NCBI GenBank assembly: GCA_903835655.1
Contig: CAILNT010000061.1
Coordinates: 25,390-89,389, forward strand
Length of the DNA: 64,000 nucleotides
Source of the DNA: an uncultured Pseudomonadota bacterium
GTDB taxonomy: Bacteria > Pseudomonadota > Gammaproteobacteria > Burkholderiales > Thiobacillaceae
Reading direction: 5' to 3'
Shown here: positions 44,457-53,224 of the stretch, piece after piece
Position numbering within the stretch: position 1 is the first letter of the stretch
Layout of the letters: each line of letters opens with the position of its first letter
Translations under genes and position numbers: made by a program
Notes under the pieces: model-generated
What the model was told of the DNA's origin: nothing
The model's input: the letters and a program-made list of their open reading frames with translations, nothing else
Databases searched by the model: none

Positions 44457-45175
44457 TCAGTGTCATCATTCCGGCGCGAAACGCCGAAGCCTATCTGCAC
44501 GACGCTATCGAGAGCGTGCTTGGTCAGAATTGGCCGAATCTGGAAGTGCTGGTGGTGGATAATGGTTCCTCGGATGGGACCTTGGCAGTGGCGCGCTCGT
44601 TCGGGCCGCCCGTGGTCTGCCTCACGTCCGAGCGCCCGGGTCAACCGCCGACGACGAACCATGGGGTACGCCATGCCCAGGGCGATTGGCTTGCCTTCGT
44701 CGATGCTGACGACCTCTGGGCACCGGGCAAACTACAGCGCCAGTTCCGTGCCTTCGAAGAGGAACCCGGACTGGACGCGGTGTTCTGCCATGTCGTGAAT
44801 TTCACCGGACGACCCCCTAATTCAGAGACTGAGATCGGGCCAGGTCTTCCTGCACCGGTCCCCGGCACCGTGTTGATCAGGAGGGAGGCATTCCTTCGGG
44901 TCGGCTATTTCGACGAGAACTATGTGCTGGGTTCAATCATGGATTGGTACATGCGGGCCCAGGACGCCGGCTTGCGTATACGCATGTTGCCGGCGGTTCT
45001 CCTCTATCGCCGGATACACGAAGACAATCTTGGAAAACGCCAAAAAAACCAGCAAGGGGACTATGTGGCGATCGTCAAAGCGGCCCTCGATCGCCGACGT
45101 ACGCTTGCACGAACGTCAACGCAACTGGGCAACGACAATATCGATCTGCCTGAAGATTTTGGTCAGGGTCTTTGA
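44447..45175 (+). CDS. Glycosyltransferase family 2
   Basis: A 242-aa GT-A enzyme starting MDLISVIIPARNAEAYL, with VDNGSSDGT and the metal-binding VDADDLW (DxD-like). The domain ends after a RIHEDNLG region, as in family members that modify sugar chains. It is the last plus-strand gene of the island, and its 3' 60 bases overlap, in the opposite direction, the end of the nucleotidyltransferase gene. Confidence 0.88.
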   Translation: MDLISVIIPARNAEAYLHDAIESVLGQNWPNLEVLVVDNGSSDGTLAVARSFGPPVVCLTSERPGQPPTTNHGVRHAQGDWLAFVDADDLWAPGKLQRQFRAFEEEPGLDAVFCHVVNFTGRPPNSETEIGPGLPAPVPGTVLIRREAFLRVGYFDENYVLGSIMDWYMRAQDAGLRIRMLPAVLLYRRIHEDNLGKRQKNQQGDYVAIVKAALDRRRTLARTSTQLGNDNIDLPEDFGQGL

Positions 45176-46300
45176 GCCAGCCCATATTAAGACTTGCCAG
45201 ATATTGTTTTTTTCACGAATCGTACGCAGGTAAGCCAGAAAATCAAACGGCGTGTGTTTGCCGGCGCGAAACTGGTTGTTCAAAAGAAAGCCAAACCACA
45301 GTATGCGGACGGGTCGCCAAACCCCGCCGTGAGTTTGCGTGGTATAAAGCTTTTTCTGTATTGGCGTCGTTTTCGTCATTTCGAGCTTGGCGATTACTTC
45401 GTCAGGGATATCGGCCTTAAACTCACGGCACAAATAGGAAAGCGCAGAATGCAATTGCAGGCTTGCATTGCATGGTCCAGAAAGCCACACCAACCGGTCC
45501 CAGTCGATGTTTTCCTTGGCGACATTGAGCAGAGTCAAGACATCGGCCACCCAACGGATCGGTGGCACCGAGTTCCACATCAAGCCATGGGCGCAAACAT
45601 GCAGCAACTGGTCGGTGGGGCAGAGCGCGCGTGTTTCTACGTCACTGAACTTTATCGGTACCGAAGCATCCCAGAATCCGGCATTAATCCGTTCATCCTG
45701 ACAGAAGTGAAGTACACACCAATGCAGATCGATTTCGACCCCCTCCGCGTTAATCATGGAATGAGACTGCCTGACATTCAGGATATCCGCGGAAATCCGA
45801 GTGTCACCCACTGCCGACCACCCTAGTCGAACCAGCACTTCGACGGCCCTGAGCGCATTCGACTTCGGCACAAAAATGTCGATATCATTCATCGGCCGGA
45901 CACCAACTTCGCCATAGTATTGGAGTGCGAGGGCTTGTCCCTTCAGGAGTAGCGTATCGATCCCGACATCATGCAAAGCATGCAGCACGTAGGCACAAGC
46001 GCGGAGCCTGACCTGGTTTTCATACCAGGTGCGTTTATACAGTCCCTTCAGCAACTTGGCGTGCGGTAGATCTGTATTTCCGCGCAAGATATTGACGTAG
46101 ACCAAGGGTAACAGTCGGTAGCTTCCAATATCGATATGTTCCCGCTCGATATCGTGAACCGCATTCCATTCCCGCCACGCTTCAATGCCATGGTCTTGTT
46201 CCGACAAGGCCGCGTGCAAGAGCAATGTCTGCTCAGGGGTCGGCCAGCAACCTTCGGCCAAGCGTGGTGCTTTCAGCGCGGTAAAGGAGATGTTGCTCAC
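45116..46300 (-). CDS. Nucleotidyltransferase-family protein (Nuc_transf_5-like)
   Basis: A 394-aa protein with a nucleotidyltransferase fold: LLLKG (117-121) followed by GVRPMNDIDIFV, where Asp139 and Asp141 are the metal ligands. This group recurs in lasso-peptide and PqqD/HprK-like gene clusters, though its reaction there is not settled. It starts at GTG overlapping the ABC transporter stop (GTGA), so it is translated with the exporter. The 3' end overlaps the convergent GT2 gene by 60 bases. Confidence 0.82.
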   Translation of the reverse strand: MSNISFTALKAPRLAEGCWPTPEQTLLLHAALSEQDHGIEAWREWNAVHDIEREHIDIGSYRLLPLVYVNILRGNTDLPHAKLLKGLYKRTWYENQVRLRACAYVLHALHDVGIDTLLLKGQALALQYYGEVGVRPMNDIDIFVPKSNALRAVEVLVRLGWSAVGDTRISADILNVRQSHSMINAEGVEIDLHWCVLHFCQDERINAGFWDASVPIKFSDVETRALCPTDQLLHVCAHGLMWNSVPPIRWVADVLTLLNVAKENIDWDRLVWLSGPCNASLQLHSALSYLCREFKADIPDEVIAKLEMTKTTPIQKKLYTTQTHGGVWRPVRILWFGFLLNNQFRAGKHTPFDFLAYLRTIREKNNIWQVLIWAGSKTLTKIFRQIDIVVAQLR

Positions 46301-48102
46301 TTTTTATCTTCCTGATCGTGTTCCATGGGGTGTGCGTTAGCCATACGGTAATAGTAGCCGCCCAGTCCCAGAAGTTGGTCATGGCTGCCTTCCTCGACGA
46401 CGCGTCCGGCATCGAGAACATAGATGTGGTCGGCATGGGCAATAGCGGTAAGTCTGTGCGCGATCGCCAGCAGTGTACGTCCTTGCCGATCGCGAACCAA
46501 CGCTGATTTGATCGCGCGTTCGGTTATCTGGTCCAGCTCACTCGTGGCCTCGTCCAGAATCAGCAGCTCGTGATCGCTCAGAAGTGCTCTGGCAAGACTG
46601 ATTCTTTGGCGTTGGCCTCCAGAAAGTCGCGCGCCGCGCTCCTGAAGTATCGTGTCGTATCCATCGGGCATAGTCATGATGAAGTCATGAGCCTGAGCCT
46701 GCTTGCATGCCCTGACAATCTCTTCATCGCTGGCATTGAGGCGGGCAAAGCGCATATTTTCCCATATGCTGGCGTGAAAAATAAGGACCTCCTGGCTGAC
46801 AACGGCTACTTGTCCGCGCCAGCTATCGATGTCTATTTCCCGAAGATCGATGCCATCGACGAGAATGGCCCCATTCGTGGGGTCGTACAATCTCATGAGG
46901 AGATTCACCAAGCTGGACTTTCCGGATCCCGAGGCGCCGACGACGGCCGTTGTCCTACCTTTAGGAATTGACATGGAAAGGTTGCACAGGGCTGCTGGAT
47001 TTCCTTCGGCGTAATGGAATGACACGTTGTTTACTTTTATTCCACTTTTTAGCCCTGTGAATGGCAGGGTCCCATTCTGCAAGGCCAGCCGATCCGTGTC
47101 GTCGTAAAACTCAAGGATTGCTTTTGCTATCGGGCTGGCCCGCGAATATTGGGCCAGAAAGGTGGTGATCTGCGCAGCGGGGTCCAGCAAACGAAATGCA
47201 ATCACCAAAAATAGCGCAATTTGGCCGAGACGTTCTTCGTCCGAGCCGGATAAGATGGAAACCCCCACCAGCACGATAACGGCAAAAGCCATGACGCTGA
47301 AAAATTCGAACAAGGGCCGGCTCAATGCCGTCAGCGCCCCGACGCGGAAGTCCTCGGTAAAGAAAACATCCTGGGCTTCAGCGAAGCGGGCGCTGCTCCA
47401 TCTTTGCCTTCCGAAAACGCGTACCGCCTTGGTCAAGGCAAGATGCTCTTGGCCAATACCACCAAGCTCCCGCAGTGATGCCTGCATACGCTGATTCGCG
47501 CGCTGCAGGCGCAGCCTGACCAAAGGGTGCAGAGCCATCATGATGCCCGCGAGTGGCGCCATGGCCAGCAAGGTAAAACGCCAGGACAGCAGGACGGCGA
47601 ATATAACATACGCAAGCGCGGTCAACATGCTGGCAACAGCCAATGAACCAGCTTCGATGAGCAACCCGACATCCCTGCTGTAGTGAATGAGGAATGTATT
47701 CCAATTACCGGTTCGTTCTGATTGCAAGTACCAGAGTGGTATGCGGTGCAAGTCAGCAAGGGTTTTCGCTTGGATGCGCTGCGATATGGTGATGCGCAGT
47801 CGCAAAGCGATGACTTTTTGCCCGAACGATATTCCGCTTTTGACTAATGTCACGGCGAATAAAATCAATGCGGCCCACAGGACGCGTCGCGTTACGGGAA
47901 TGCCATGCGTTGCCTGGACCAGGCTGGAGAGCCATGCTAACTGGACGGGTAGAGTGCCAAATTTGTTTACTCCTAGGACTATCAGTATCCCCCCCAAGCC
48001 TAAACCCTCAAAGCCGATCAATATTACCGAGGTCACCAACAAGCCAGTGATATGCGCCCAGTAGGTGGCAAGGAACTTTGGCATTTTATTACGAAGCATC
48101 AT
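46297..48102 (-). CDS. ABC exporter, membrane plus ATPase fusion
   Basis: A 601-aa half-transporter with six membrane helices in residues about 15-320 and one ATPase domain. The P-loop is GASGSGKSS, the signature is LSGGQRQR, and Walker B is LLILDEATSELD. No peptidase C39 domain is at the N-terminus, so it does not cut leaders itself. It resembles MsbA-like and lasso-peptide (D-type) exporters. Two adjacent ATG codons start it, with no good ribosome-binding site of its own. A small upstream frame overlaps its start (see finding). Confidence 0.9.
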   Translation of the reverse strand: MMLRNKMPKFLATYWAHITGLLVTSVILIGFEGLGLGGILIVLGVNKFGTLPVQLAWLSSLVQATHGIPVTRRVLWAALILFAVTLVKSGISFGQKVIALRLRITISQRIQAKTLADLHRIPLWYLQSERTGNWNTFLIHYSRDVGLLIEAGSLAVASMLTALAYVIFAVLLSWRFTLLAMAPLAGIMMALHPLVRLRLQRANQRMQASLRELGGIGQEHLALTKAVRVFGRQRWSSARFAEAQDVFFTEDFRVGALTALSRPLFEFFSVMAFAVIVLVGVSILSGSDEERLGQIALFLVIAFRLLDPAAQITTFLAQYSRASPIAKAILEFYDDTDRLALQNGTLPFTGLKSGIKVNNVSFHYAEGNPAALCNLSMSIPKGRTTAVVGASGSGKSSLVNLLMRLYDPTNGAILVDGIDLREIDIDSWRGQVAVVSQEVLIFHASIWENMRFARLNASDEEIVRACKQAQAHDFIMTMPDGYDTILQERGARLSGGQRQRISLARALLSDHELLILDEATSELDQITERAIKSALVRDRQGRTLLAIAHRLTAIAHADHIYVLDAGRVVEEGSHDQLLGLGGYYYRMANAHPMEHDQEDKK

Positions 48103-48532
48103 TGCGGCAGGATAGAGGTGGAGAAATTCTGGTGAGGTAACGGTCGCCTTGCTACAGATTGGCGTTTGGCTGTCCCTGGCTGGGAGTTGGTATCGGCCAG
48201 GGTACCAGGTAACTGACCTTCTCCCGAACTGACACCGCTGCTTCGATCAACCCTTGCGACCGAGCACAAGACATTCTCCTAGTGCATTCACATGATTGAA
48301 ACACTCACGAATGCCGGCAAACTGGTGTACCGTCACCGTTCAAGTTCAATTTTCTGCGTGCAGTATAGGGCCATGGGTAGCCGACACCGCCCGGCACAGT
48401 CAGCGTTTTCCTTTTTACCGAGTTCACCACTGAGGGAGGTTTCGTCATAGGCGCGCTCATCGACGATCGTGACGATGCCAGACAACTCGCCAGGCGCGCA
48501 CTCGGGCGTGTTCAACTGAGGATTCAAGGATT
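48103..48532. other. Noncoding right margin of the island
   Basis: About 430 bases between the exporter and xerD. It includes a 57-codon minus-strand frame (48,099-48,269) starting at TTG with an AGGAG site and ending in an overlap with the exporter start; coding is not proven. A second frame (48,333-48,527) has no ribosome-binding site. At the right edge lies the inverted 20-bp sequence shared with ogt. Confidence 0.45.
48510..48529 (-). repeat. Inverted copy of the repeat start, right edge of the island
   Basis: On the minus strand the 20 bases starting CCTTGAATCCTCAGTTG match the first 20 bases of the dispersed repeat at 38,447 with one change, in the opposite direction. It lies 3 bases before the xerD start codon. 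Similarity ends after these 20 bases. Confidence 0.6.
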
Positions 48533-49435
48533 ATGAGCAGCGAAACCGAGAGCGCCGAACTCGACCGTTTCTGCGACGCGCTCTGGCTGGAGGATGGCCT
48601 GGCACCGCTCTCCCTGGAGAGCTACCGCCGCGACCTCGCGCAATTATTCACCTGGCTGGGAAGCCAGGGCCAGGCTCCGGACCTGGCGACCCCCCAGCAG
48701 GTCCAGACCTTCCTCGCCCACCGCAGCCTGGACGAAAAAATCGCCGCCCGCAGCCTCGCCCGCCAACTCAGCGCCATCAAGCGCTATTACCGCTGGCTGC
48801 TGCGCGAAGGTCGCCGCAGCGACGACCCGACGCTGCGTGTCGATCCGCCGCGCCTGCCCAGGCCTTTGCCGAAGAGCCTGGGCGAAGCGGACGTGGAAGC
48901 CCTGCTTCTCGCCCCCGACGTCACGACCGCGAAAGGCCTGCGCGATCGCGCCATGCTGGAAACCCTCTATGCTGCGGGCTTGCGCGTCTCCGAACTGGTC
49001 AATCTACCCAGCGCCGCCGTCAGCGTCACGGATGGCGTCGCCCGCATTTTCGGCAAGGGTAGCAAGGAGCGTCTGGTCCCCCTGGGCGAGGAGGCCCAAG
49101 ACTGGATCGGCCGCTATGTCCGGGAGGCGCGACCTGTGATCCTCAAGGGCCGGCAAAGCGCCGTCCTGTTCATCACCGAGCGCGGCGGCGCCATGACCCG
49201 GCAAACATTCTGGTACCTCATCAAGCGCCATGCCCAGGCTGCCGGCATCGGCAAGGCACTCTCCCCGCACACTCTGCGCCACGCCTTCGCCACCCACCTC
49301 CTCAACCACGGTGCCGACCTGCGCAGCGTGCAATCTCTCCTGGGACACGCCGACATCAGCACCACCCAGATCTACACCCATGTGGCACAGGAACGCCTGA
49401 AGACCCTGCACCAGAAACACCACCCCAGGGGCTGA
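48533..49435 (+). CDS. xerD: Site-specific tyrosine recombinase XerD
   Basis: A 300-aa tyrosine recombinase that resolves chromosome dimers at dif with XerC. The core-binding domain is residues 1-95 (SYRRDLAQLFTWL) and the catalytic residues are Arg in GLRVSEL, His-x2-Arg in HTLRHAFATHLL, the second His in LGHADISTTQIY and the nucleophile Tyr in the same motif. Housekeeping length and sequence point to XerD rather than an island integrase. Confidence 0.93.
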   Translation: MSSETESAELDRFCDALWLEDGLAPLSLESYRRDLAQLFTWLGSQGQAPDLATPQQVQTFLAHRSLDEKIAARSLARQLSAIKRYYRWLLREGRRSDDPTLRVDPPRLPRPLPKSLGEADVEALLLAPDVTTAKGLRDRAMLETLYAAGLRVSELVNLPSAAVSVTDGVARIFGKGSKERLVPLGEEAQDWIGRYVREARPVILKGRQSAVLFITERGGAMTRQTFWYLIKRHAQAAGIGKALSPHTLRHAFATHLLNHGADLRSVQSLLGHADISTTQIYTHVAQERLKTLHQKHHPRG

Positions 49436-49543
49436 CGCCCCCTGCCCCTGACCGCCGCCGATGGGCGCGGACGCCCGGCCACGATGGGTAATGGTTCAAG
49501 TATCCCCGGAATCTGCCGATAATTCGGCGTCAAGGGGGAGGGT

Positions 49544-50569
49544 ATGCCTCAGCTGCGTGTAGCCTTGCTGTTTTTTATCGCTGGATTTCTTGCCTGGGGG
49601 GCATGGCTGCTGCTCGCGCCGGGCGCGGACGACGCCATGGCGCTGCCTGACTATGTACCTCCCACCACGGAGCAGCCGGCTTCGCCCATCCCGCGACATC
49701 TGAGCCTGGATGCGCGCAAGGTGGCGTTGGGGCGGCGTCTGTTCAACGAGAAGCGACTGTCCCATGACGACACGCTCTCCTGTGCTTCCTGCCATTCACT
49801 GCTGCTGGCCGGTGCCGACGGGCGCCCCGTGGCGGTCGGTGTCAGCGGGCACCTCGGCACGGCGAATACACCCACCGTACTGAACAGCGGATTCAATTTC
49901 CGCCAGTTCTGGGATGGCCGCGCCGCGAACCTGGAAGAACAGGTGCGTGGGCCGCTGGAGAATGCTGTGGAAATGGGCTCCAGCTGGAATGAAGTCATCT
50001 CCAAGCTGTCGCGCGATGCGGATTACTCGCGCGACTTCGCCGCGATCTGGCCGCGGACCGGGTCGGGTGCGATCAACGCGACGAACATCCAGGGCGCCCT
50101 GGCCGAATACGAGCGCAGCCTCACTACCCCGGACGCCCCCTTCGATCGTTTTTTGCGCGGCGACCCTCAGGCCATGAGCGCACAGGCGCGTCGCGGCTGG
50201 ACGCTGTTTCGCGACCTCGGTTGCATCGCCTGCCACCAGGGTGTGAACCTGGGTGGCAACATGTACGCCAACCTGGGTGTCATGAGCGACTTCTTCGCCG
50301 GTCGAGGCAAGGCGCAGCAACAGATCGACCAGGGCCTCTACAACGTCACCGGGCGGGAAGAAGATCGACACATGTTCAAAGTGCCGGGTCTGCGCAATGT
50401 CGAGCGCACCGCGCCGTATTTCCATGACGGTTCCATCGCGACCCTGGCACAGGCCGTGGATACCATGGCGCGCCATCAGCTCGGCGTGCGCCTGGATGCC
50501 GAGCAGCGGCAGGCCTTGCTGGCCTTTCTCGGCAGCCTCAACGGCGTCCTGCCACAGGAAATACCTTGA
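49544..50569 (+). CDS. Di-haem cytochrome c peroxidase
   Basis: A 341-aa periplasmic protein of the CcpA/MauG family with an N-terminal membrane anchor (residues 5-25) and two haem c sites, CASCH (80-84) and CIACH (227-231). The RTAPYFHDG segment near the C-terminus is typical. It would reduce hydrogen peroxide with electrons from cytochrome c. The stop overlaps the TTG of a GGDEF/EAL gene, an unusual pairing. Confidence 0.9.
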   Translation: MPQLRVALLFFIAGFLAWGAWLLLAPGADDAMALPDYVPPTTEQPASPIPRHLSLDARKVALGRRLFNEKRLSHDDTLSCASCHSLLLAGADGRPVAVGVSGHLGTANTPTVLNSGFNFRQFWDGRAANLEEQVRGPLENAVEMGSSWNEVISKLSRDADYSRDFAAIWPRTGSGAINATNIQGALAEYERSLTTPDAPFDRFLRGDPQAMSAQARRGWTLFRDLGCIACHQGVNLGGNMYANLGVMSDFFAGRGKAQQQIDQGLYNVTGREEDRHMFKVPGLRNVERTAPYFHDGSIATLAQAVDTMARHQLGVRLDAEQRQALLAFLGSLNGVLPQEIP

Positions 50570-53082
50570 AGCAGGTCAAATGGCTGTTGGTGCTGCTCGC
50601 CGTGCTGCTTGCCGCCACGTTGCCCGCACTGCAAGACGGGGTGGGGCGGCTGGAAAGCCTGCGCACCCGCATGGAGGGGCTGGAAGTCGCGCAGGGGCGT
50701 TATCGCGAACTGGTCATCGGCCTGCGCCACGGCGTTACCAGCAATTACGACGAGGCCAATGCCTGGATGGCACGCATCCTGGAGCAGCGCGCCGCCTTGG
50801 CCGCCGAGGTGGCGATGGACATCGCCCTGCACCGACTCTGGCTGCCCTACCACCAGGCGGTTCAGGATCAGGAAGCGTTGTGGAACGACTTCAAGCGCCG
50901 CAATGCCCTGGTACGCAATTCCCTGCATTATTTCCAGAGTGATGCCTTGCACTTCGCGCGAGCCCTGGCCGATGTCGGCGCTGGCAGCGAGATGCAGCAC
51001 GAGTTGCTCGGCCTCAACAACACCCTGTTCCTGCTGGCCTTGGGCGAGGAGAGCGGTACGAGCGTCGATGCGATGAACATCGTGCACGAGGCGGTGGCGC
51101 GCATGCGGCGCATCGCCCGGGGACTGACGCCGCCGCAGCGCCAGGAGTTCGAACGTCTCGCGCGCCATGCCGAAATCATCAGCGCAAACGGGCCCGAGCT
51201 GGCCGCCGACCTGCATGGACTGGTCCGTGCCTCCGGGCGCACGGCCTTGATGCAATTGACGCAAAGCAACCACGCCCGATTGAGCGCGGATCTCGCGCGT
51301 GCCGGCCACTTTCGCACCGGCTTGCTGTTCGGCATCGCACTCCTGCTCCTGGCGCTGATCTTTCTGTTGCTGCGTTACCTGGACAGCATGCGCTTGCGCG
51401 CCAAGGAACTGCGCCTGGCGGAAACCGTTTTCGAGAGCAGCCAGCAGGGCATCATCGTCACGGATACCCAGGGCAAGATCGTGCGCACCAACCCTGCGTA
51501 TTGCCACATGAGCGGCTATCAGGAACACGAGTTGCTGGGCCGCAATCCCCGCGTGCTCAAATCCGGCGCGCAGGATGCCGACTTCTATCGCGCCATGTGG
51601 GGCTGCCTGGAACGGGATGGGCGCTGGCAGGGGGAATTGAAGAACCGGCGCAAGAACGGCGAGTTCTACGTGCAGTGGATCAATATCGACGCGGTCAGCG
51701 GCGAACAGGGCGAGACCCTGTACGTGGGCATCGCTTCTGACATCTCGGAACTGGTCAGCGGCCGCGAGCGCCTGGCCAGCCTCGCCTATTTCGACACCCT
51801 GACCGAGCTGCCCAACCGGGTACTGTTCCACGACCGTCTACTTCATGGCCTCAGCCAGAGTCGGCGGGAGCAAAACAGTCTGGCCCTGATGCTGGTCGAT
51901 CTGGATAACTTCAAGACCATCAACGACACCCTGGGGCACGCCGCCGGCGATGCGATGCTCCAGGAAGTCGCCAGGCGCTTGCAGGCCTGCGTGCGCGACT
52001 CGGACACGGTGGCGCGCCTTGGCGGGGACGAGTTCGCCCTGATCCTGATGGATGCGCGGGGACCGGAAGAAATGGCAAGGGTTGCCGGAGAAATCCTCGT
52101 TTCCCTGGCCGCGCCCTATCCGATCATGGGATTCGATGTGGCTGGCGGCGCCAGCGTGGGCATCGCCTTCTTTCCGGACGATGGCCAGAACCTGGAGGAA
52201 CTGCTGAAACACGCCGATGTGGCGATGTATCGCGCCAAGGAGTGCGGCCGCAACAATTACCAGTTTTTCACCGGCGACATGGCCGCCAGAGTGGACGACG
52301 CCATGCGCATCGAGTCCAGTCTGCGACACGCGCTCGAAACCGGCGAGTTGTCCATGTATTACCAGCCGCAGCTGAGCGCGACCGGCCGCCTGCTCGGCGC
52401 CGAGGCTTTGATGCGCTGGGACTCGCCGGAACTGGGGAGCGTCCCGCCCATGCGCTTCATTCCGGTGGCGGAAAAGACCGGTCTGATCGCAGCACTGGGC
52501 GACTTCGCCCTGCGCGAGTCCTGTCGCCAGTGCGCGGCCTGGCGCCGGTCGCTGGACCCCGATTTCCGCATCGCGGTCAATCTCTCCGCAGCCCAGTTCC
52601 GCAACGAAACCCTCGCTGACAAGGTAGCCGTCGTCCTGCAGGAGTTCGATCTACCCGGTTCCGCCCTGGAACTGGAAATCACCGAAACCGTGGTGATGGA
52701 GGATGTGGCGCGCGGCCAGGCGGTACTGAAGAACCTGAAGCGGCAGGGTTGCCGCCTCGCCATCGACGACTTTGGCACCGGCTATTCCTCGCTGGCCTAC
52801 CTCAAGCGTTTTCCCATGGACGTGCTCAAGATCGACAAATCCTTCGTCGACGGCCTGGGTACGGAAGCCGACGACACCGCCGTGGCCCAGGCCATCATCG
52901 GCCTGGCGCATAGCCTGCGCCTGGAGGTGGTGGCAGAAGGCGTGGAGACGCGCGAGCAACTCGATTGCCTGATCCGACTAGCCGGGGAGGAAGGTTTTAT
53001 CGCCCAGGGATACTATTTCTCGCGCCCCCTATCCGCACAAGCATTCCAACTACGGGTGGACACGGTCGGCTTCTCGCCCTGA
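50566..53082 (+). CDS. Membrane PAS-GGDEF-EAL c-di-GMP protein
   Basis: An 838-aa protein. A signal/membrane helix (5-22) and a second helix (about 258-280) enclose a 230-residue, mostly helical periplasmic region of the DAHL type. PAS is about 285-400, GGDEF about 410-570 with an intact GGDEF at 486-490, and EAL about 580-830 with EAL at 613-615 and DDFGTGYSSL, EGVET. All residues for both activities look present. It starts at TTG overlapping the stop of the cytochrome c peroxidase, so periplasmic peroxide or redox state may be linked to c-di-GMP; that link is inference. Confidence 0.92.
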   Translation: MKQVKWLLVLLAVLLAATLPALQDGVGRLESLRTRMEGLEVAQGRYRELVIGLRHGVTSNYDEANAWMARILEQRAALAAEVAMDIALHRLWLPYHQAVQDQEALWNDFKRRNALVRNSLHYFQSDALHFARALADVGAGSEMQHELLGLNNTLFLLALGEESGTSVDAMNIVHEAVARMRRIARGLTPPQRQEFERLARHAEIISANGPELAADLHGLVRASGRTALMQLTQSNHARLSADLARAGHFRTGLLFGIALLLLALIFLLLRYLDSMRLRAKELRLAETVFESSQQGIIVTDTQGKIVRTNPAYCHMSGYQEHELLGRNPRVLKSGAQDADFYRAMWGCLERDGRWQGELKNRRKNGEFYVQWINIDAVSGEQGETLYVGIASDISELVSGRERLASLAYFDTLTELPNRVLFHDRLLHGLSQSRREQNSLALMLVDLDNFKTINDTLGHAAGDAMLQEVARRLQACVRDSDTVARLGGDEFALILMDARGPEEMARVAGEILVSLAAPYPIMGFDVAGGASVGIAFFPDDGQNLEELLKHADVAMYRAKECGRNNYQFFTGDMAARVDDAMRIESSLRHALETGELSMYYQPQLSATGRLLGAEALMRWDSPELGSVPPMRFIPVAEKTGLIAALGDFALRESCRQCAAWRRSLDPDFRIAVNLSAAQFRNETLADKVAVVLQEFDLPGSALELEITETVVMEDVARGQAVLKNLKRQGCRLAIDDFGTGYSSLAYLKRFPMDVLKIDKSFVDGLGTEADDTAVAQAIIGLAHSLRLEVVAEGVETREQLDCLIRLAGEEGFIAQGYYFSRPLSAQAFQLRVDTVGFSP

Positions 53083-53224
53083 ATCCAGCGGCAGTTCGCG
53101 GCAACCACAAGGGACACGCAGGCCGCGCATTGACCACCACCTTGTGCAGCCGGTACCGGCACGGGTTCGGAAGCAGGGGCCGGCGTTGTGGCACAATCGC
53201 CCTCCTCCTGTAGAAGCCTGCCTC

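Noticed and set aside
39131..48102. A complete lasso-peptide cluster
   Set aside because: No asparagine-synthase-like cyclase, no transglutaminase-like leader protease and no precursor with a lasso leader are present; only tailoring-type and export genes.
48333..48527. A 64-codon minus-strand frame as a second precursor peptide
   Set aside because: The TTG start lies in the repeat sequence without a ribosome-binding site and the product shows no leader or conserved pattern.
48533..49435. XerD as the integrase of the island
   Set aside because: Its length and motifs are those of housekeeping XerD, and it lies outside the inverted repeat with normal high GC content.
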